Shown: one piece after another, positions 9,537 to 17,195 of the stretch
How the letters are laid out: each line of letters begins with the position of its first letter
Position numbering within the stretch: the stretch's first letter is position 1
Assembly: GCA_000472185.1 (NCBI GenBank)
Contig: AVDB01000005.1
Span: forward strand, 124,001-188,000
Direction of reading: 5' to 3'
Origin: Rhodobacteraceae bacterium HIMB11
GTDB taxonomy: Bacteria; Pseudomonadota; Alphaproteobacteria; Rhodobacterales; Rhodobacteraceae
DNA: 64,000 nucleotides
Position numbers and translations under genes: made by a program
The notes under the pieces: generated by a model
Told to the model about the DNA's origin: nothing
Databases searched by the model: none
The model's input: only the letters and a program-made list of their open reading frames with translations

Positions 9537-10352
9537 GTGACCAATAAATATTACTCTCCCCAAGGCGGCTTGCCGCCCCAAACGCAGATTATGACAGATC
9601 GCGCGATGTTTACCGATGCCTATGCGGTCATACCCAAGGGCACCTACAGCGATATAGTTACCAGCTTTTTGCCGTTTTGGACGGGTATGCGGATGTGGGT
9701 CATTGCGCGCCCTATGTCGGGATTTGCGGAAACATTTAGCCATTACATTGTTGAGCTGACCTCTGGCGGCGGCAGCGATCGACCAGAAGACGATGAAGAA
9801 GCGCAGGCCGTCTTGTTCGTAACAGCAGGCAGTTTGCGCGTCACATATGAAGGCAAGGAACAGGTACTTGACACAGGTGGATACGCCTATTTACCTGCGG
9901 GCAGCTGTTGGGGCGTGCATAATCCAACAAATGAAACAACAACATTTCATTGGATCAGAAAGGCCTATCAGGCCGTGGATGGTTTGGACCATCCCGAGGC
10001 GTTTTTCACAAATGAAGCTGCCTTGGAACCAATTCCGATGCCTGACACAAACGGCGCATGGGCGACCACGCGATTTGTTGATCCGTCAGATTTGCGACAT
10101 GATTTCCACGTGAATATCGTGACTTTCCAGCCTGGTGGAACGATCCCATTTGCCGAAACGCATGTTATGGAACACGGGCTCTACGTGTTGGAGGGCAAGG
10201 CTGTGTATCGTCTAAACCAAGATTGGGTCGAAGTTGAGGCAGGAGATTACATGTGGCTGCGCGCGTTTTGCCCACAGGCTTGTTATGCGGGTGGACCGGG
10301 TCAATTTAAGTATCTTTTGTACAAGGATGTGAACCGTCACATGCCACTCTGA
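9537..10352 (+). CDS. (S)-ureidoglycine aminohydrolase-like bicupin protein
   Basis: This 271-residue protein is a bicupin of the (S)-ureidoglycine aminohydrolase (AllE/YlbA) family, which uses Mn2+ to release ammonia from ureidoglycine during allantoin breakdown. The N-terminal motif YYSPQGGLPPQTQIMTDRAM, the first cupin (DTGGYAYLPAGSCWGVHN) and the second cupin (FAETHVMEHGLYVLEGKAVYR) all fit. The second cupin keeps the His/Glu metal ligands. I chose the GTG at 9537 because family homology starts immediately at TNKYYSP. No other ureide or purine-catabolism gene is visible in the window, so the physiological substrate is less certain than the fold. Confidence 0.8.
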   Translation: MTNKYYSPQGGLPPQTQIMTDRAMFTDAYAVIPKGTYSDIVTSFLPFWTGMRMWVIARPMSGFAETFSHYIVELTSGGGSDRPEDDEEAQAVLFVTAGSLRVTYEGKEQVLDTGGYAYLPAGSCWGVHNPTNETTTFHWIRKAYQAVDGLDHPEAFFTNEAALEPIPMPDTNGAWATTRFVDPSDLRHDFHVNIVTFQPGGTIPFAETHVMEHGLYVLEGKAVYRLNQDWVEVEAGDYMWLRAFCPQACYAGGPGQFKYLLYKDVNRHMPL

Positions 10353-10475
10353 TAGTACACACCAGCAGAAAGGATATCGCGTATTTGTCGAATGTGAAAA
10401 CTTAAATTTTACAAATTCTCGTTTTGCCTCATGTTTCATGATAGACAATAGATAATATGTACAAAGGACAGGTTA

Positions 10476-10904
10476 ATGAAAAAGCTAGCAATAATCACAG
10501 TTGCCATTGCGTTTTCTGGTGCAACCATTCACGCGCATTCCGTCGAAAATCCAGCCGTGCAAAAACGTATGGATGTGATGAAAGAAATCAAAGGTGCCAT
10601 GGGTGTTCTGGGTGGCATGGCCAAGGGTGCCATCGCCTTTGATGCCGCTGCAGCAGGTGCTGCGCAAAACACCTTGATCGAACAATCCGGGATGGTGGCC
10701 CCCACATTTGAGGCAAACGAAACAGATCCAAAGTCAGAAGCCTTGCCCGCGATTTGGGAAAATTGGGATACCTTTGTGGAAATGGCGGATGACCTTACCT
10801 TTGCGGCTGAAGGGTTGGATGCAACATCCCTTGATGGTGTGCGCGGTGGATTGGGCAACATCGGCGCATCCTGTGGCGCGTGTCACAAAAAGTTCCGGAT
10901 GTAA
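10476..10904 (+). CDS. Cytochrome c' / c-556 family protein
   Basis: This 142-residue protein is a periplasmic class II c-type cytochrome. It has a signal peptide (MKKLAIITVAIAFSGATIHA), a four-helix-bundle type sequence, and a single heme-binding CGACHKKF near the C-terminus, the position that defines cytochromes c'. Residues such as RMDVMKEIKGAMGVLGGMAKG fit helix 1. Family members bind NO or act in electron transfer, and the sequence does not decide which. It lies 105 bases upstream of the glutathione-dependent formaldehyde dehydrogenase gene, so a link to one-carbon oxidation is possible but only positional. The ATG at 10476 has a good AAAGGACAGG site. Confidence 0.88.
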   Translation: MKKLAIITVAIAFSGATIHAHSVENPAVQKRMDVMKEIKGAMGVLGGMAKGAIAFDAAAAGAAQNTLIEQSGMVAPTFEANETDPKSEALPAIWENWDTFVEMADDLTFAAEGLDATSLDGVRGGLGNIGASCGACHKKFRM

Positions 10905-11009
10905 AATTCAATCAAGGTATAGAGAAAAGCATCATCAGATGCCGCATTAAAGCTTGCTTTGCGCATCCGCTTAACGCACCCTGCATAAAAAATTAACAGG
11001 AGAGTTAGG

Positions 11010-12122
11010 ATGCGCACACGTGCTGCGGTTGCCCTAGAAGCGGGCAAACCTCTAGAAATCATGGACGTCAATTTGGATGGCCCGAAAGAGGGTGAAGTTC
11101 TTGTGGAAATTAAGGCCACGGGGATTTGCCACACTGATGAATTTACATTGTCTGGTGCCGATCCAGAGGGGCTGTTCCCCGCAATTCTAGGACATGAAGG
11201 CGCGGGTGTCGTTGTCGAAGTCGGCCCAGGTGTCAAAGACCTGAAAGTTGGCGATCATGTGATCCCGCTTTACACACCTGAATGTCGTGAATGTGAATAT
11301 TGTTTGCATCCTAAAACGAACCTTTGTCAATCCATTCGCGAAACACAGGGTCGTGGCGTGATGCCCGATGGCACAAGCCGCTTTAGCATGTTGGATGGGA
11401 CGCCCATTTTACACTATATGGGGTGTTCCACGTTTTCCAATCACACTGTTTTGCCTGAGATCGCGCTTGCGAAAATCAATCCTGACGCACCCTTTGATAA
11501 GGTGTGCTATATCGGATGTGGTGTAACCACGGGCATCGGGGCTGTGATTAACACAGCCAAGGTTGAAATTGGCAGCCGCGCAATTGTTTTTGGACTTGGC
11601 GGAATTGGTCTGAACGTCATTCAGGGTTTGCGCCTTGCAGGGGCGGATCAAATCGTGGGTGTGGACTTAAACAACGACAAACGCGCCATGGCAGAACGCT
11701 TCGGTATGACCGATTTTGTGAACCCAAGCGAGGTGGAAGGTGATCTTGTTCCTTATCTTGTGAACCTGACCAAGGGCGGTGCGGATTACACATTTGACGC
11801 GACAGGCAACGTTCAGGTAATGCGTGCGGCATTGGAATCTGCGCACAAAGGATGGGGGGAAAGCATCATTATTGGTGTGGCTCCAGCAGGTGCGGAAATT
11901 TCAACCCGTCCGTTCCAATTGGTCACGGGTCGTGTGTGGCGTGGAACGGCATTTGGTGGGGCGCGTGGGCGCACGGATGTCCCCAAAATCGTTGATTGGT
12001 ACATGGAAGGTAAGATCGAAATTGATCCGATGATTACCCATACCCTAAGCCTTGATGACATCAACAAAGGGTTTGATTTGATGAATGCGGGCGAAAGCAT
12101 CCGCAGTGTTGTGGTATACTAA
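11010..12122 (+). CDS. adhC: S-(hydroxymethyl)glutathione dehydrogenase / class III alcohol dehydrogenase
   Basis: The 370-residue zinc enzyme oxidises S-hydroxymethylglutathione (formaldehyde plus glutathione) to S-formylglutathione with NAD+. Family members also reduce S-nitrosoglutathione. It has the catalytic zinc ligands in GICHTDEF and GHEGAGVV, the structural zinc cysteines in CRECEYC plus the next Cys (TNLC), and the Rossmann motif [12 protein letters not shown]. The start is decided by the AGGAG site in aacaggagagttagg. The next pathway enzyme, S-formylglutathione hydrolase, lies 2.8 kb downstream on the same strand, so the detoxification module is split by three unrelated genes. A hairpin terminator follows directly. 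Confidence 0.96.
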   Translation: MRTRAAVALEAGKPLEIMDVNLDGPKEGEVLVEIKATGICHTDEFTLSGADPEGLFPAILGHEGAGVVVEVGPGVKDLKVGDHVIPLYTPECRECEYCLHPKTNLCQSIRETQGRGVMPDGTSRFSMLDGTPILHYMGCSTFSNHTVLPEIALAKINPDAPFDKVCYIGCGVTTGIGAVINTAKVEIGSRAIVFGLGGIGLNVIQGLRLAGADQIVGVDLNNDKRAMAERFGMTDFVNPSEVEGDLVPYLVNLTKGGADYTFDATGNVQVMRAALESAHKGWGESIIIGVAPAGAEISTRPFQLVTGRVWRGTAFGGARGRTDVPKIVDWYMEGKIEIDPMITHTLSLDDINKGFDLMNAGESIRSVVVY

Positions 12123-12130
12123 AATAAATT

Positions 12131-12161
12131 AGCGCGCCTAAATATTGGCGCGCTTACTTTT
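12131..12161. terminator. Bidirectional intrinsic terminator between adhC and the TetR gene
   Basis: An eight-base perfect stem, AGCGCGCC at 12131-12138 and GGCGCGCT at 12147-12154, with an eight-base AT loop, is followed on the + strand by TACTTTTT. On the - strand it is followed by AATTTATTTT. It lies in the 31-base gap between two convergent genes and can end both transcripts. The right arm includes the last base of the TetR stop codon. Confidence 0.85.
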
Positions 12162-12777
12162 TGGGGGCATAAGCCCGACAAAAGGTTTCGACAGCCGCTG
12201 AAACAACGCGCTGTTTTTCATCGTTGTTAAATTCACTGCGAATTCCAAAAACCGCCTGTGGCCACAGCGTTGCTTTGCACAATTCGGCGAATTGATCCGC
12301 GGCAAGTTCGAAATCATTGATTTCAACTTCACCTGCCTCTGCCGCTTTGCGCAGATATTCGGCGATATGCTGGCGGCCCATCATGGGGCCATTTTCATAA
12401 AATTGGCGTCCCAATTCAGGGATGCGGTCGGCCTCGGCCACGCAAATCCGAAACATCCGTTGTGAAAACTCAGATAGGAAAAAGTTGACCATATAACCCG
12501 CAGCTTTGTTCAAAACCTGACGGATATCCTTGCTTTGATCAATTTCTTCCATCGCGTGGTCCGCCATGTGTGCACACTCGGCTTTGACGACTTCGATGAA
12601 CAAACTTTGTTTATCGGGAAAATAACTATAGACCGTTGCCTTTGACACCTTTGCGGTCCGCGCAACTTCATCCATGTTCGCGTCGCCATAGCCACAGGCC
12701 AGGAATACGCTACGCGCACCCATTAGGACCTGATCGTATTTGCGACCTCTGCGAATTGTGACGGTATGTATTGTCAT
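12154..12777 (-). CDS. TetR/AcrR family transcriptional regulator (AefR-like)
   Basis: This 207-residue repressor-type regulator has an N-terminal TetR helix-turn-helix: GYGDANMDEVARTAKVSKAT followed by VYSYFPDKQSLF (about residues 28-60). It also has a C-terminal ligand-binding region resembling the AefR-like TetR_C domain. It is transcribed divergently from mbfA, with 110 bases between the starts. That makes autoregulation and control of mbfA or the formaldehyde genes possible. I see no clean TetR palindrome in that gap apart from the iron-type box next to mbfA. The inducer is unknown. Confidence 0.88.
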   Translation of the reverse strand: MTIHTVTIRRGRKYDQVLMGARSVFLACGYGDANMDEVARTAKVSKATVYSYFPDKQSLFIEVVKAECAHMADHAMEEIDQSKDIRQVLNKAAGYMVNFFLSEFSQRMFRICVAEADRIPELGRQFYENGPMMGRQHIAEYLRKAAEAGEVEINDFELAADQFAELCKATLWPQAVFGIRSEFNNDEKQRVVSAAVETFCRAYAPKK

Positions 12778-12832
12778 TATTTTCCTCTGTGCCTGAACTT
12801 AAGAACTTTCGGTCAAAGTCTCAAGAGATGGG

Positions 12833-12860
12833 TTGTTTTCCGCCTTAAATCATCTAAATT
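12833..12860 (+). promoter_or_regulatory. Possible sigma-70-like promoter of mbfA
   Basis: TTGTTT at 12833-12838 and TAAATT at 12855-12860 are separated by 16 bases and lie just upstream of mbfA. The match to consensus is moderate. The iron control element begins within the last two bases of the proposed -10, the arrangement expected for repression. Without a transcript start this remains tentative. Confidence 0.35.
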
Positions 12861-12873
12861 AGAATTATTCTAA
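12859..12873 (+). promoter_or_regulatory. Iron control element (Irr box) upstream of mbfA
   Basis: TTAGAA-TTA-TTCTAA is a perfect 6-3-6 inverted repeat. It matches the core of the alphaproteobacterial iron control element, TTTAGAAnnnTTCTAAA, except for one outer base on the left. It ends 14 bases before the mbfA start codon and abuts the ribosome-binding site AAAAAGG. In rhizobia mbfA is repressed by Irr at such a box under low iron, so the same control is inferred here. Confidence 0.75.
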
Positions 12874-12887
12874 AAAGGTGTTATACG

Positions 12888-13850
12888 ATGATTTCCCAAC
12901 GGTGCAGATTTAAGGACCTTGATGAACAACACATCCTTGCCCTTGCCATTTCAAGCGAGGAAGACGATGCACGCATTTATCGCGGTTTTGCAGCACGTCT
13001 GCGGGATGATTTTCCCAAAACAGCCGCAGTTTTCGATGATATGGCCAAGGAAGAGGATAGCCATCGCGCAGCACTTATTGCCCTGCATCAAGAGCGCTTT
13101 GGCGAAACAATCCCCCTTATCCGTCGCGAACATGTGGCAGGGTTCTACAGCCGTCGACCAACGTGGTTGGCGGATACCCTGAGCCTTGATCAAATGCGAT
13201 CTGAAGCTGCAGATATGGAAAAGTGCGCGGAACGCTTTTACCTTAGCGCTGCTGCACAAACAAAAAATGTGCATACGCGTAAACTTCTAGGTGATCTCGC
13301 AGCGGCCGAAGCAAGGCATCATCAACACGCAACAGCTTTAGAAGAACAAGTGCGCCAAGAGGGTGAAGAAGAGGAAGAAACCGCAAACCGTCAATTCATC
13401 CTGACTTGGGTGCAACCTGGGTTGGCGGGGCTCATGGATGGATCGGTTTCGACCCTTGCGCCGATTTTTGCAACTGCCTTTGCAACCCAAGATACGTGGA
13501 CTACATTTCTTGTCGGACTTGCGGCCTCGGTCGGGGCCGGGATTTCGATGGGCTTTACCGAAGCGGCTAGTGATGATGGCGTCATCTCTGGGCGCGGCTC
13601 GCCAATCAAACGGGGGATCGCGGCGGGTGTCATGACGACCTTGGGCGGGTTGGGCCATGCGCTGCCCTACTTAATCCCGGATTTTGCACTGGCAACCAGC
13701 ATAGCGATTTTCGTCGTGTTCGTCGAACTTTGGGCGATTGTTTGGATACAGAACCGATACATGCAAACCCCATTTTTGCGTGCAACGTTTCAGGTGGTTT
13801 TGGGCGGTGCCTTGGTCTTTGCCGCAGGCGCGTTGATCGGGAGTGGCTGA
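12888..13850 (+). CDS. mbfA: Membrane-bound ferritin-like iron exporter (MbfA, VIT1/CCC1 family)
   Basis: The 320-residue protein fuses an N-terminal rubrerythrin/ferritin-like domain (about residues 8-150) to a C-terminal VIT1/CCC1 iron-transport domain with several membrane segments (about 165-320). The di-iron Glu/His ligands appear in AISSEEDDARIY, KEEDSHRAAL, DMEKCAERFYL and AEARHHQHA. The VIT part begins VQPGLAGLMDGSVSTLAPIF and includes SMGFTEAASDDG. MbfA proteins export iron across the inner membrane and protect against iron and peroxide stress in rhizobia and Agrobacterium. The Irr-type box directly upstream supports iron-responsive control. The ATG at 12888 has an AAAAAGG site nine bases upstream. 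Confidence 0.9.
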   Translation: MISQRCRFKDLDEQHILALAISSEEDDARIYRGFAARLRDDFPKTAAVFDDMAKEEDSHRAALIALHQERFGETIPLIRREHVAGFYSRRPTWLADTLSLDQMRSEAADMEKCAERFYLSAAAQTKNVHTRKLLGDLAAAEARHHQHATALEEQVRQEGEEEEETANRQFILTWVQPGLAGLMDGSVSTLAPIFATAFATQDTWTTFLVGLAASVGAGISMGFTEAASDDGVISGRGSPIKRGIAAGVMTTLGGLGHALPYLIPDFALATSIAIFVVFVELWAIVWIQNRYMQTPFLRATFQVVLGGALVFAAGALIGSG

Positions 13851-13890
13851 TTTCGATTGACCCGCACGGGCGAAGTGCTAAGGCTGGGTT

Positions 13891-14826
13891 ATGTATGAAA
13901 TTTTTCTAAAAACCCTTCCCTTCTTCGTGTTGATTGGCGTTGGCTATATATCTGGCGTCACACGCTTTTTTACTGAAGAGGCAACAGCCTATTTAACGAA
14001 ATTCGTATTCTATTTCGCCCTGTCCGCAATGTTGTTTCGCTTTTCGTCAAACCTATCATTGGGCGATTTATTCGATTGGAATTTTGTCTTTGCCTACCTG
14101 CTGGGATCAGTTGTTGTTTATCTACTGGCAGGGGGCGTCGCGCTTTATCGTCGTGTCTCAATAACCGAGGCTGCGATTGAGGCACAGTGTTCTATCATTG
14201 GCAATGTAGGGTTTCTGGGCATTCCAATGCTGGCACTTTTGATGGGCGAGGCTGCGGTTGGTTATGTGATGATGGTTTTGGCCATTGATCTGTTGGTTTT
14301 TGGATCCATCGTCGTCATGGTCATCGTTGGAACCCGCGATGGAAGGATGAGTTTGGGGATCATCCGCGTTTTGATCATTGGGTTGTTGAAAAATCCGATG
14401 ATCCTTTCGATTGTTGCGGGGCTGTTGTGGGCTGCGTTTTCATTGCCAATCCCGCAACCCGTAAATGAATTCATGACCATCTTGGGGTCGGCTGCCACAC
14501 CTGGGGCCTTGTTTGCGATTGGCGCGTCGCTTGCGTCAAAATCCGCAGAACGGATAGAAGTCGCAGTGTGGTTATCCATCTGTAAACTGATTTTGCATCC
14601 TGCGGCGATTGCATTTTGCGCGCTGTATCTGTTTGAGGTTGAACCCTATGCCACCGCCGTCATGATCGCAGCCAGTGCGCTGCCAGTGGCGGGGAATGTT
14701 TATATTCAGGCGCAACATTACGGTATCGCGCCCCAACGTGTATCTGCGTCAATTCTGGTTTCGACGGCGTTTAGCATCGTTACGGTGTCGGCTGTGATCG
14801 CTTGGGTTAGTGCGTTTTACGTTTAA
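13891..14826 (+). CDS. AEC family transporter
   Basis: This 311-residue integral membrane protein belongs to the auxin efflux carrier (AEC) family, with about ten membrane segments in two inverted halves. The family hallmark GNVGFLGIPMLALLMGE lies near residue 109, and the second-half crossover region includes AASALPVAGNVYIQAQHYGI. Bacterial relatives transport small organic anions such as malate; the substrate here cannot be told from sequence. It lies between mbfA and fghA on the same strand, 40 bases after mbfA. It might be cotranscribed with either, and a role in the formaldehyde module is only positional. Confidence 0.88.
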   Translation: MYEIFLKTLPFFVLIGVGYISGVTRFFTEEATAYLTKFVFYFALSAMLFRFSSNLSLGDLFDWNFVFAYLLGSVVVYLLAGGVALYRRVSITEAAIEAQCSIIGNVGFLGIPMLALLMGEAAVGYVMMVLAIDLLVFGSIVVMVIVGTRDGRMSLGIIRVLIIGLLKNPMILSIVAGLLWAAFSLPIPQPVNEFMTILGSAATPGALFAIGASLASKSAERIEVAVWLSICKLILHPAAIAFCALYLFEVEPYATAVMIAASALPVAGNVYIQAQHYGIAPQRVSASILVSTAFSIVTVSAVIAWVSAFYV

Positions 14827-14853
14827 ATTGTAAAAGAAAACCATGCTTTGGCG

Positions 14854-14870
14854 TTACATCCATGATGTAA
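14854..14870. promoter_or_regulatory. 7-3-7 perfect inverted repeat upstream of fghA
   Basis: TTACATC-CAT-GATGTAA is a perfect inverted repeat in the 118-base gap between the AEC gene and fghA. It lies 75 bases before the fghA start, a position suited to an operator. I cannot assign a regulator; it is not followed by a U-tract, so it is not a terminator. Confidence 0.4.
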
Positions 14871-14944
14871 GCTATGATTCTGGTAATCGCACTTGAGTAT
14901 GGGGCGAGAACCATCCATGCAAAAAGTAAAATAAGGGATTGTAA

Positions 14945-15784
14945 ATGGAAACTTTGTCCGAGAATAAATGTTTTGGCGGAACGCAGGGCGTCTATCGTCA
15001 TTCATCCAAAGCGTGTCAGTGCGACATGACTTTTGCGGTGTTTCTGCCAGAAGAGGCCGTCAGCGGCCCAGTTCCCGTTTTGTGGTATTTGTCTGGGTTA
15101 ACCTGCACGCATGAAAACGCAATGGTCAAAGCGGGTGCGCAAGCCTGGGCGGCAGAGGCAGGGATTGCATTGATTTTTCCTGACACCTCTCCGCGTGGTG
15201 AAGGCGTGAGTGATGATGAGGCCTATGATCTGGGACAAGGTGCGGGGTTCTATGTCAACGCGACCCAAGCCCCATGGGCCCCCCATTTTCAAATGTGGGA
15301 TTACATCAGCGCGGACTTGCCATCTGTGATCGCGGAAAATTTCAACATTGATATGTCTCGCCAATCCATCACGGGACATTCTATGGGGGGGCATGGGGCA
15401 TTGACGCTGGCCCTACGTCACCCTGGGCATTACGCTTCGGTCTCTGCATTTGCGCCAATTTGTAATCCAACACAGTCCGATTGGGGGCGAAAGCAGCTGG
15501 GCGCCTATCTGGGGCAGGATGAAACAGCATGGGCAAAACACGATGCGACCTGCCTGATGCGTGAACAGGGCGCGACATGCCCCATTCTGATTGATACGGG
15601 GATATCTGATCAATTCTATGATCTGTTGGGAACGGCGGCCATTGCCTCTGTGGCTGCTGAACAAAAGGCGGCGGCAATCGTTCGTCTGCAGGATGGATAT
15701 GATCACAGCTATTTCTTTGTTTCCAGCTTCATGCCCGATCACATTGAATTTCATGCAAATGCGCTTTTGGGGAAAAGCGGGTAA
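14945..15784 (+). CDS. fghA: S-formylglutathione hydrolase
   Basis: The enzyme hydrolyses S-formylglutathione to formate and glutathione, the second step of glutathione-dependent formaldehyde oxidation, in the cytoplasm. The 279-residue length is typical of the esterase D family. The nucleophile elbow GHSMGGHGAL places the catalytic Ser at residue 146. The N-terminal GVYRHSSKACQCDMTFAVFL, the oxyanion region WYLSGLTCTHEN and the catalytic His context GYDHSYFFVSSF are all as expected. It works with AdhC, encoded 2.8 kb upstream. Start: ATG at 14945, preceded by AAGGGATTG. Confidence 0.96.
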   Translation: METLSENKCFGGTQGVYRHSSKACQCDMTFAVFLPEEAVSGPVPVLWYLSGLTCTHENAMVKAGAQAWAAEAGIALIFPDTSPRGEGVSDDEAYDLGQGAGFYVNATQAPWAPHFQMWDYISADLPSVIAENFNIDMSRQSITGHSMGGHGALTLALRHPGHYASVSAFAPICNPTQSDWGRKQLGAYLGQDETAWAKHDATCLMREQGATCPILIDTGISDQFYDLLGTAAIASVAAEQKAAAIVRLQDGYDHSYFFVSSFMPDHIEFHANALLGKSG

Positions 15785-15807
15785 ACGACCAAACGTTTAG
15801 GAAACCC

Positions 15808-16087
15808 ATGGATTACGATCTAATTGTTATCGGCAGCGGCCGTGCAGGCAGGAAAGCTAAAACGCAAGGTTTTGGTGATTGATCGCAAATCCAGATTGGG
15901 TTGCGTGTCCGTTTATACTGGTACGATCCCATCAAAAACTCTGCGCGAAACGGTTTTGAACTTAACGGGTTGGCGCGATCGTAGTTTTTACGTTCGCTTA
16001 TGCCGCGTAAAAGTTGCACTTGCAGCCGAAGATGTGAGTGCGCGTTTGCACAAAACATTGGATTACGAAGTGGACGCCCTTAATTGA
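15808..16087 (+). pseudogene. sthA: Truncated, frameshifted remnant of sthA (soluble pyridine nucleotide transhydrogenase)
   Basis: The region opens with ATG at 15808 and MDYDLIVIGSGRAG, the FAD-binding start of SthA. It then leaves that frame, which stops soon after. SthA homology continues one frame over as VQAGKLKRKVLVIDRKSRLG, then TGTIPSKTLRETVLNLTGW, and AAEDVSARLHKTLDYEVDAL, ending at 16087. The usual RRAA segment between the two pieces is missing, consistent with a small deletion. The redox motif position reads GCVSVYTG, so the first cysteine of the pair has also changed. Only about 95 of roughly 470 residues remain; the NAD-binding and dimerisation domains are absent. Intact SthA would convert NADPH to NADH. 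A good ribosome-binding site survives, which suggests recent decay. Confidence 0.85.
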
Positions 16088-16277
16088 ATGCCAATTCCCG
16101 ATGAATTTCGGGTGTCGCACTCCGCGAAAAAGGACCAAAAATAGGCATCTGTTTCACGTCGGTATAACGTCGGTGCGCTGCGTGTTTTGCGCAGAGAGCC
16201 GGTTCAAACACAAATGAGTGTATTTACGCTTGCTCATCCACCCTATCCCCGTTTCTATATGGATAGGAGGACAGCAG

Positions 16278-17195
16278 ATGAGCGTTGTGCAAATTTCATT
16301 TGAAGAGGGACAGGCGAACCTTGATTGGTTGGGGCTGTGTCAGGCATTTGATCACGGGCACGAATTGCCCCGCGCTGAAATATCGGACACGTTCCTTTAT
16401 CGAGGTGGCGACACCCTGCTGAACCGATCTGCTTGGATTGACGGGTTGGGGTTGGCCGTGAAATGCGCAACCGTTTTTCCGGATAATCCAAAAAACAATC
16501 TCCCCATGATCAACGGCGGTGTTAGCCTGTTTTCGGATGAAACAGGTGCGCTTGCCGCCTTGGTTGATTTTCATCTGGTTACAAAATGGAAAACCGCGGG
16601 GGACAGTTTGTGCGCGGCCCTGAAGCTTGCACGACCCGAGTCTAAACGAATCCTGATTGTTGGCGCAGGCACGGTTGGGCATTCCCTACGCGCGGCCTAT
16701 GGTGCGGGATTTCCTGAGGCGGAATTCCTGATCTGGAACCGCACCGCAGCAACAGCCGAGGCTTTCTCCGCCAAATATCTAAACACACGCGCGGTACAGG
16801 ATTTGCCATCGGCTGTTGCAATCGCCGATATCGTCACCTCTGCCACGATGAGCACGACACCTGTGTTACGCGGGAATTGGTTTCAACCCGGGCAGCATAT
16901 TGATTTGATCGGCGCGTATCGCCCCGATATGCGAGAGGTGGATGATCAAGCTCTGCTGCGATCATCGGTTTTTGTAGACAGTTATGCAACTACATTGGAT
17001 CATATTGGCGAACTTAAAATTCCCTTGGCCGATGGGGTGATTGCCCGCGAACACGTGCGGGCAGATTATTATCAAGCCCATGATTTCAAACGCTGCACCG
17101 ACGACGAAATCACGTTGTTCAAAAACGGTGGGGGTGCTCATTTGGATTTGATGACGGCGGATTATATCCTACAACAATGGAAGGCGGCGCAATGA
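16278..17195 (+). CDS. Ornithine cyclodeaminase / mu-crystallin family protein
   Basis: This 305-residue protein belongs to the ornithine cyclodeaminase, alanine dehydrogenase and ketimine reductase family. It has the substrate-side motif GLGLAVKCATVFPDN, where the Lys is the conserved one. The nucleotide-binding motif is ILIVGAGTVGHSLRAAYGAG near residue 123, and ADIVTSATMSTTPVL lines the active site. The reaction cannot be chosen from sequence alone: proline formation from ornithine, or reduction of a cyclic imine, are both possible. The start at 16278 is set by a strong ATAGGAGG site at 16263-16270. Its last four bases overlap the start of the next gene, a hydrolase, so the pair is translationally coupled. 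Confidence 0.85.
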   Translation: MSVVQISFEEGQANLDWLGLCQAFDHGHELPRAEISDTFLYRGGDTLLNRSAWIDGLGLAVKCATVFPDNPKNNLPMINGGVSLFSDETGALAALVDFHLVTKWKTAGDSLCAALKLARPESKRILIVGAGTVGHSLRAAYGAGFPEAEFLIWNRTAATAEAFSAKYLNTRAVQDLPSAVAIADIVTSATMSTTPVLRGNWFQPGQHIDLIGAYRPDMREVDDQALLRSSVFVDSYATTLDHIGELKIPLADGVIAREHVRADYYQAHDFKRCTDDEITLFKNGGGAHLDLMTADYILQQWKAAQ

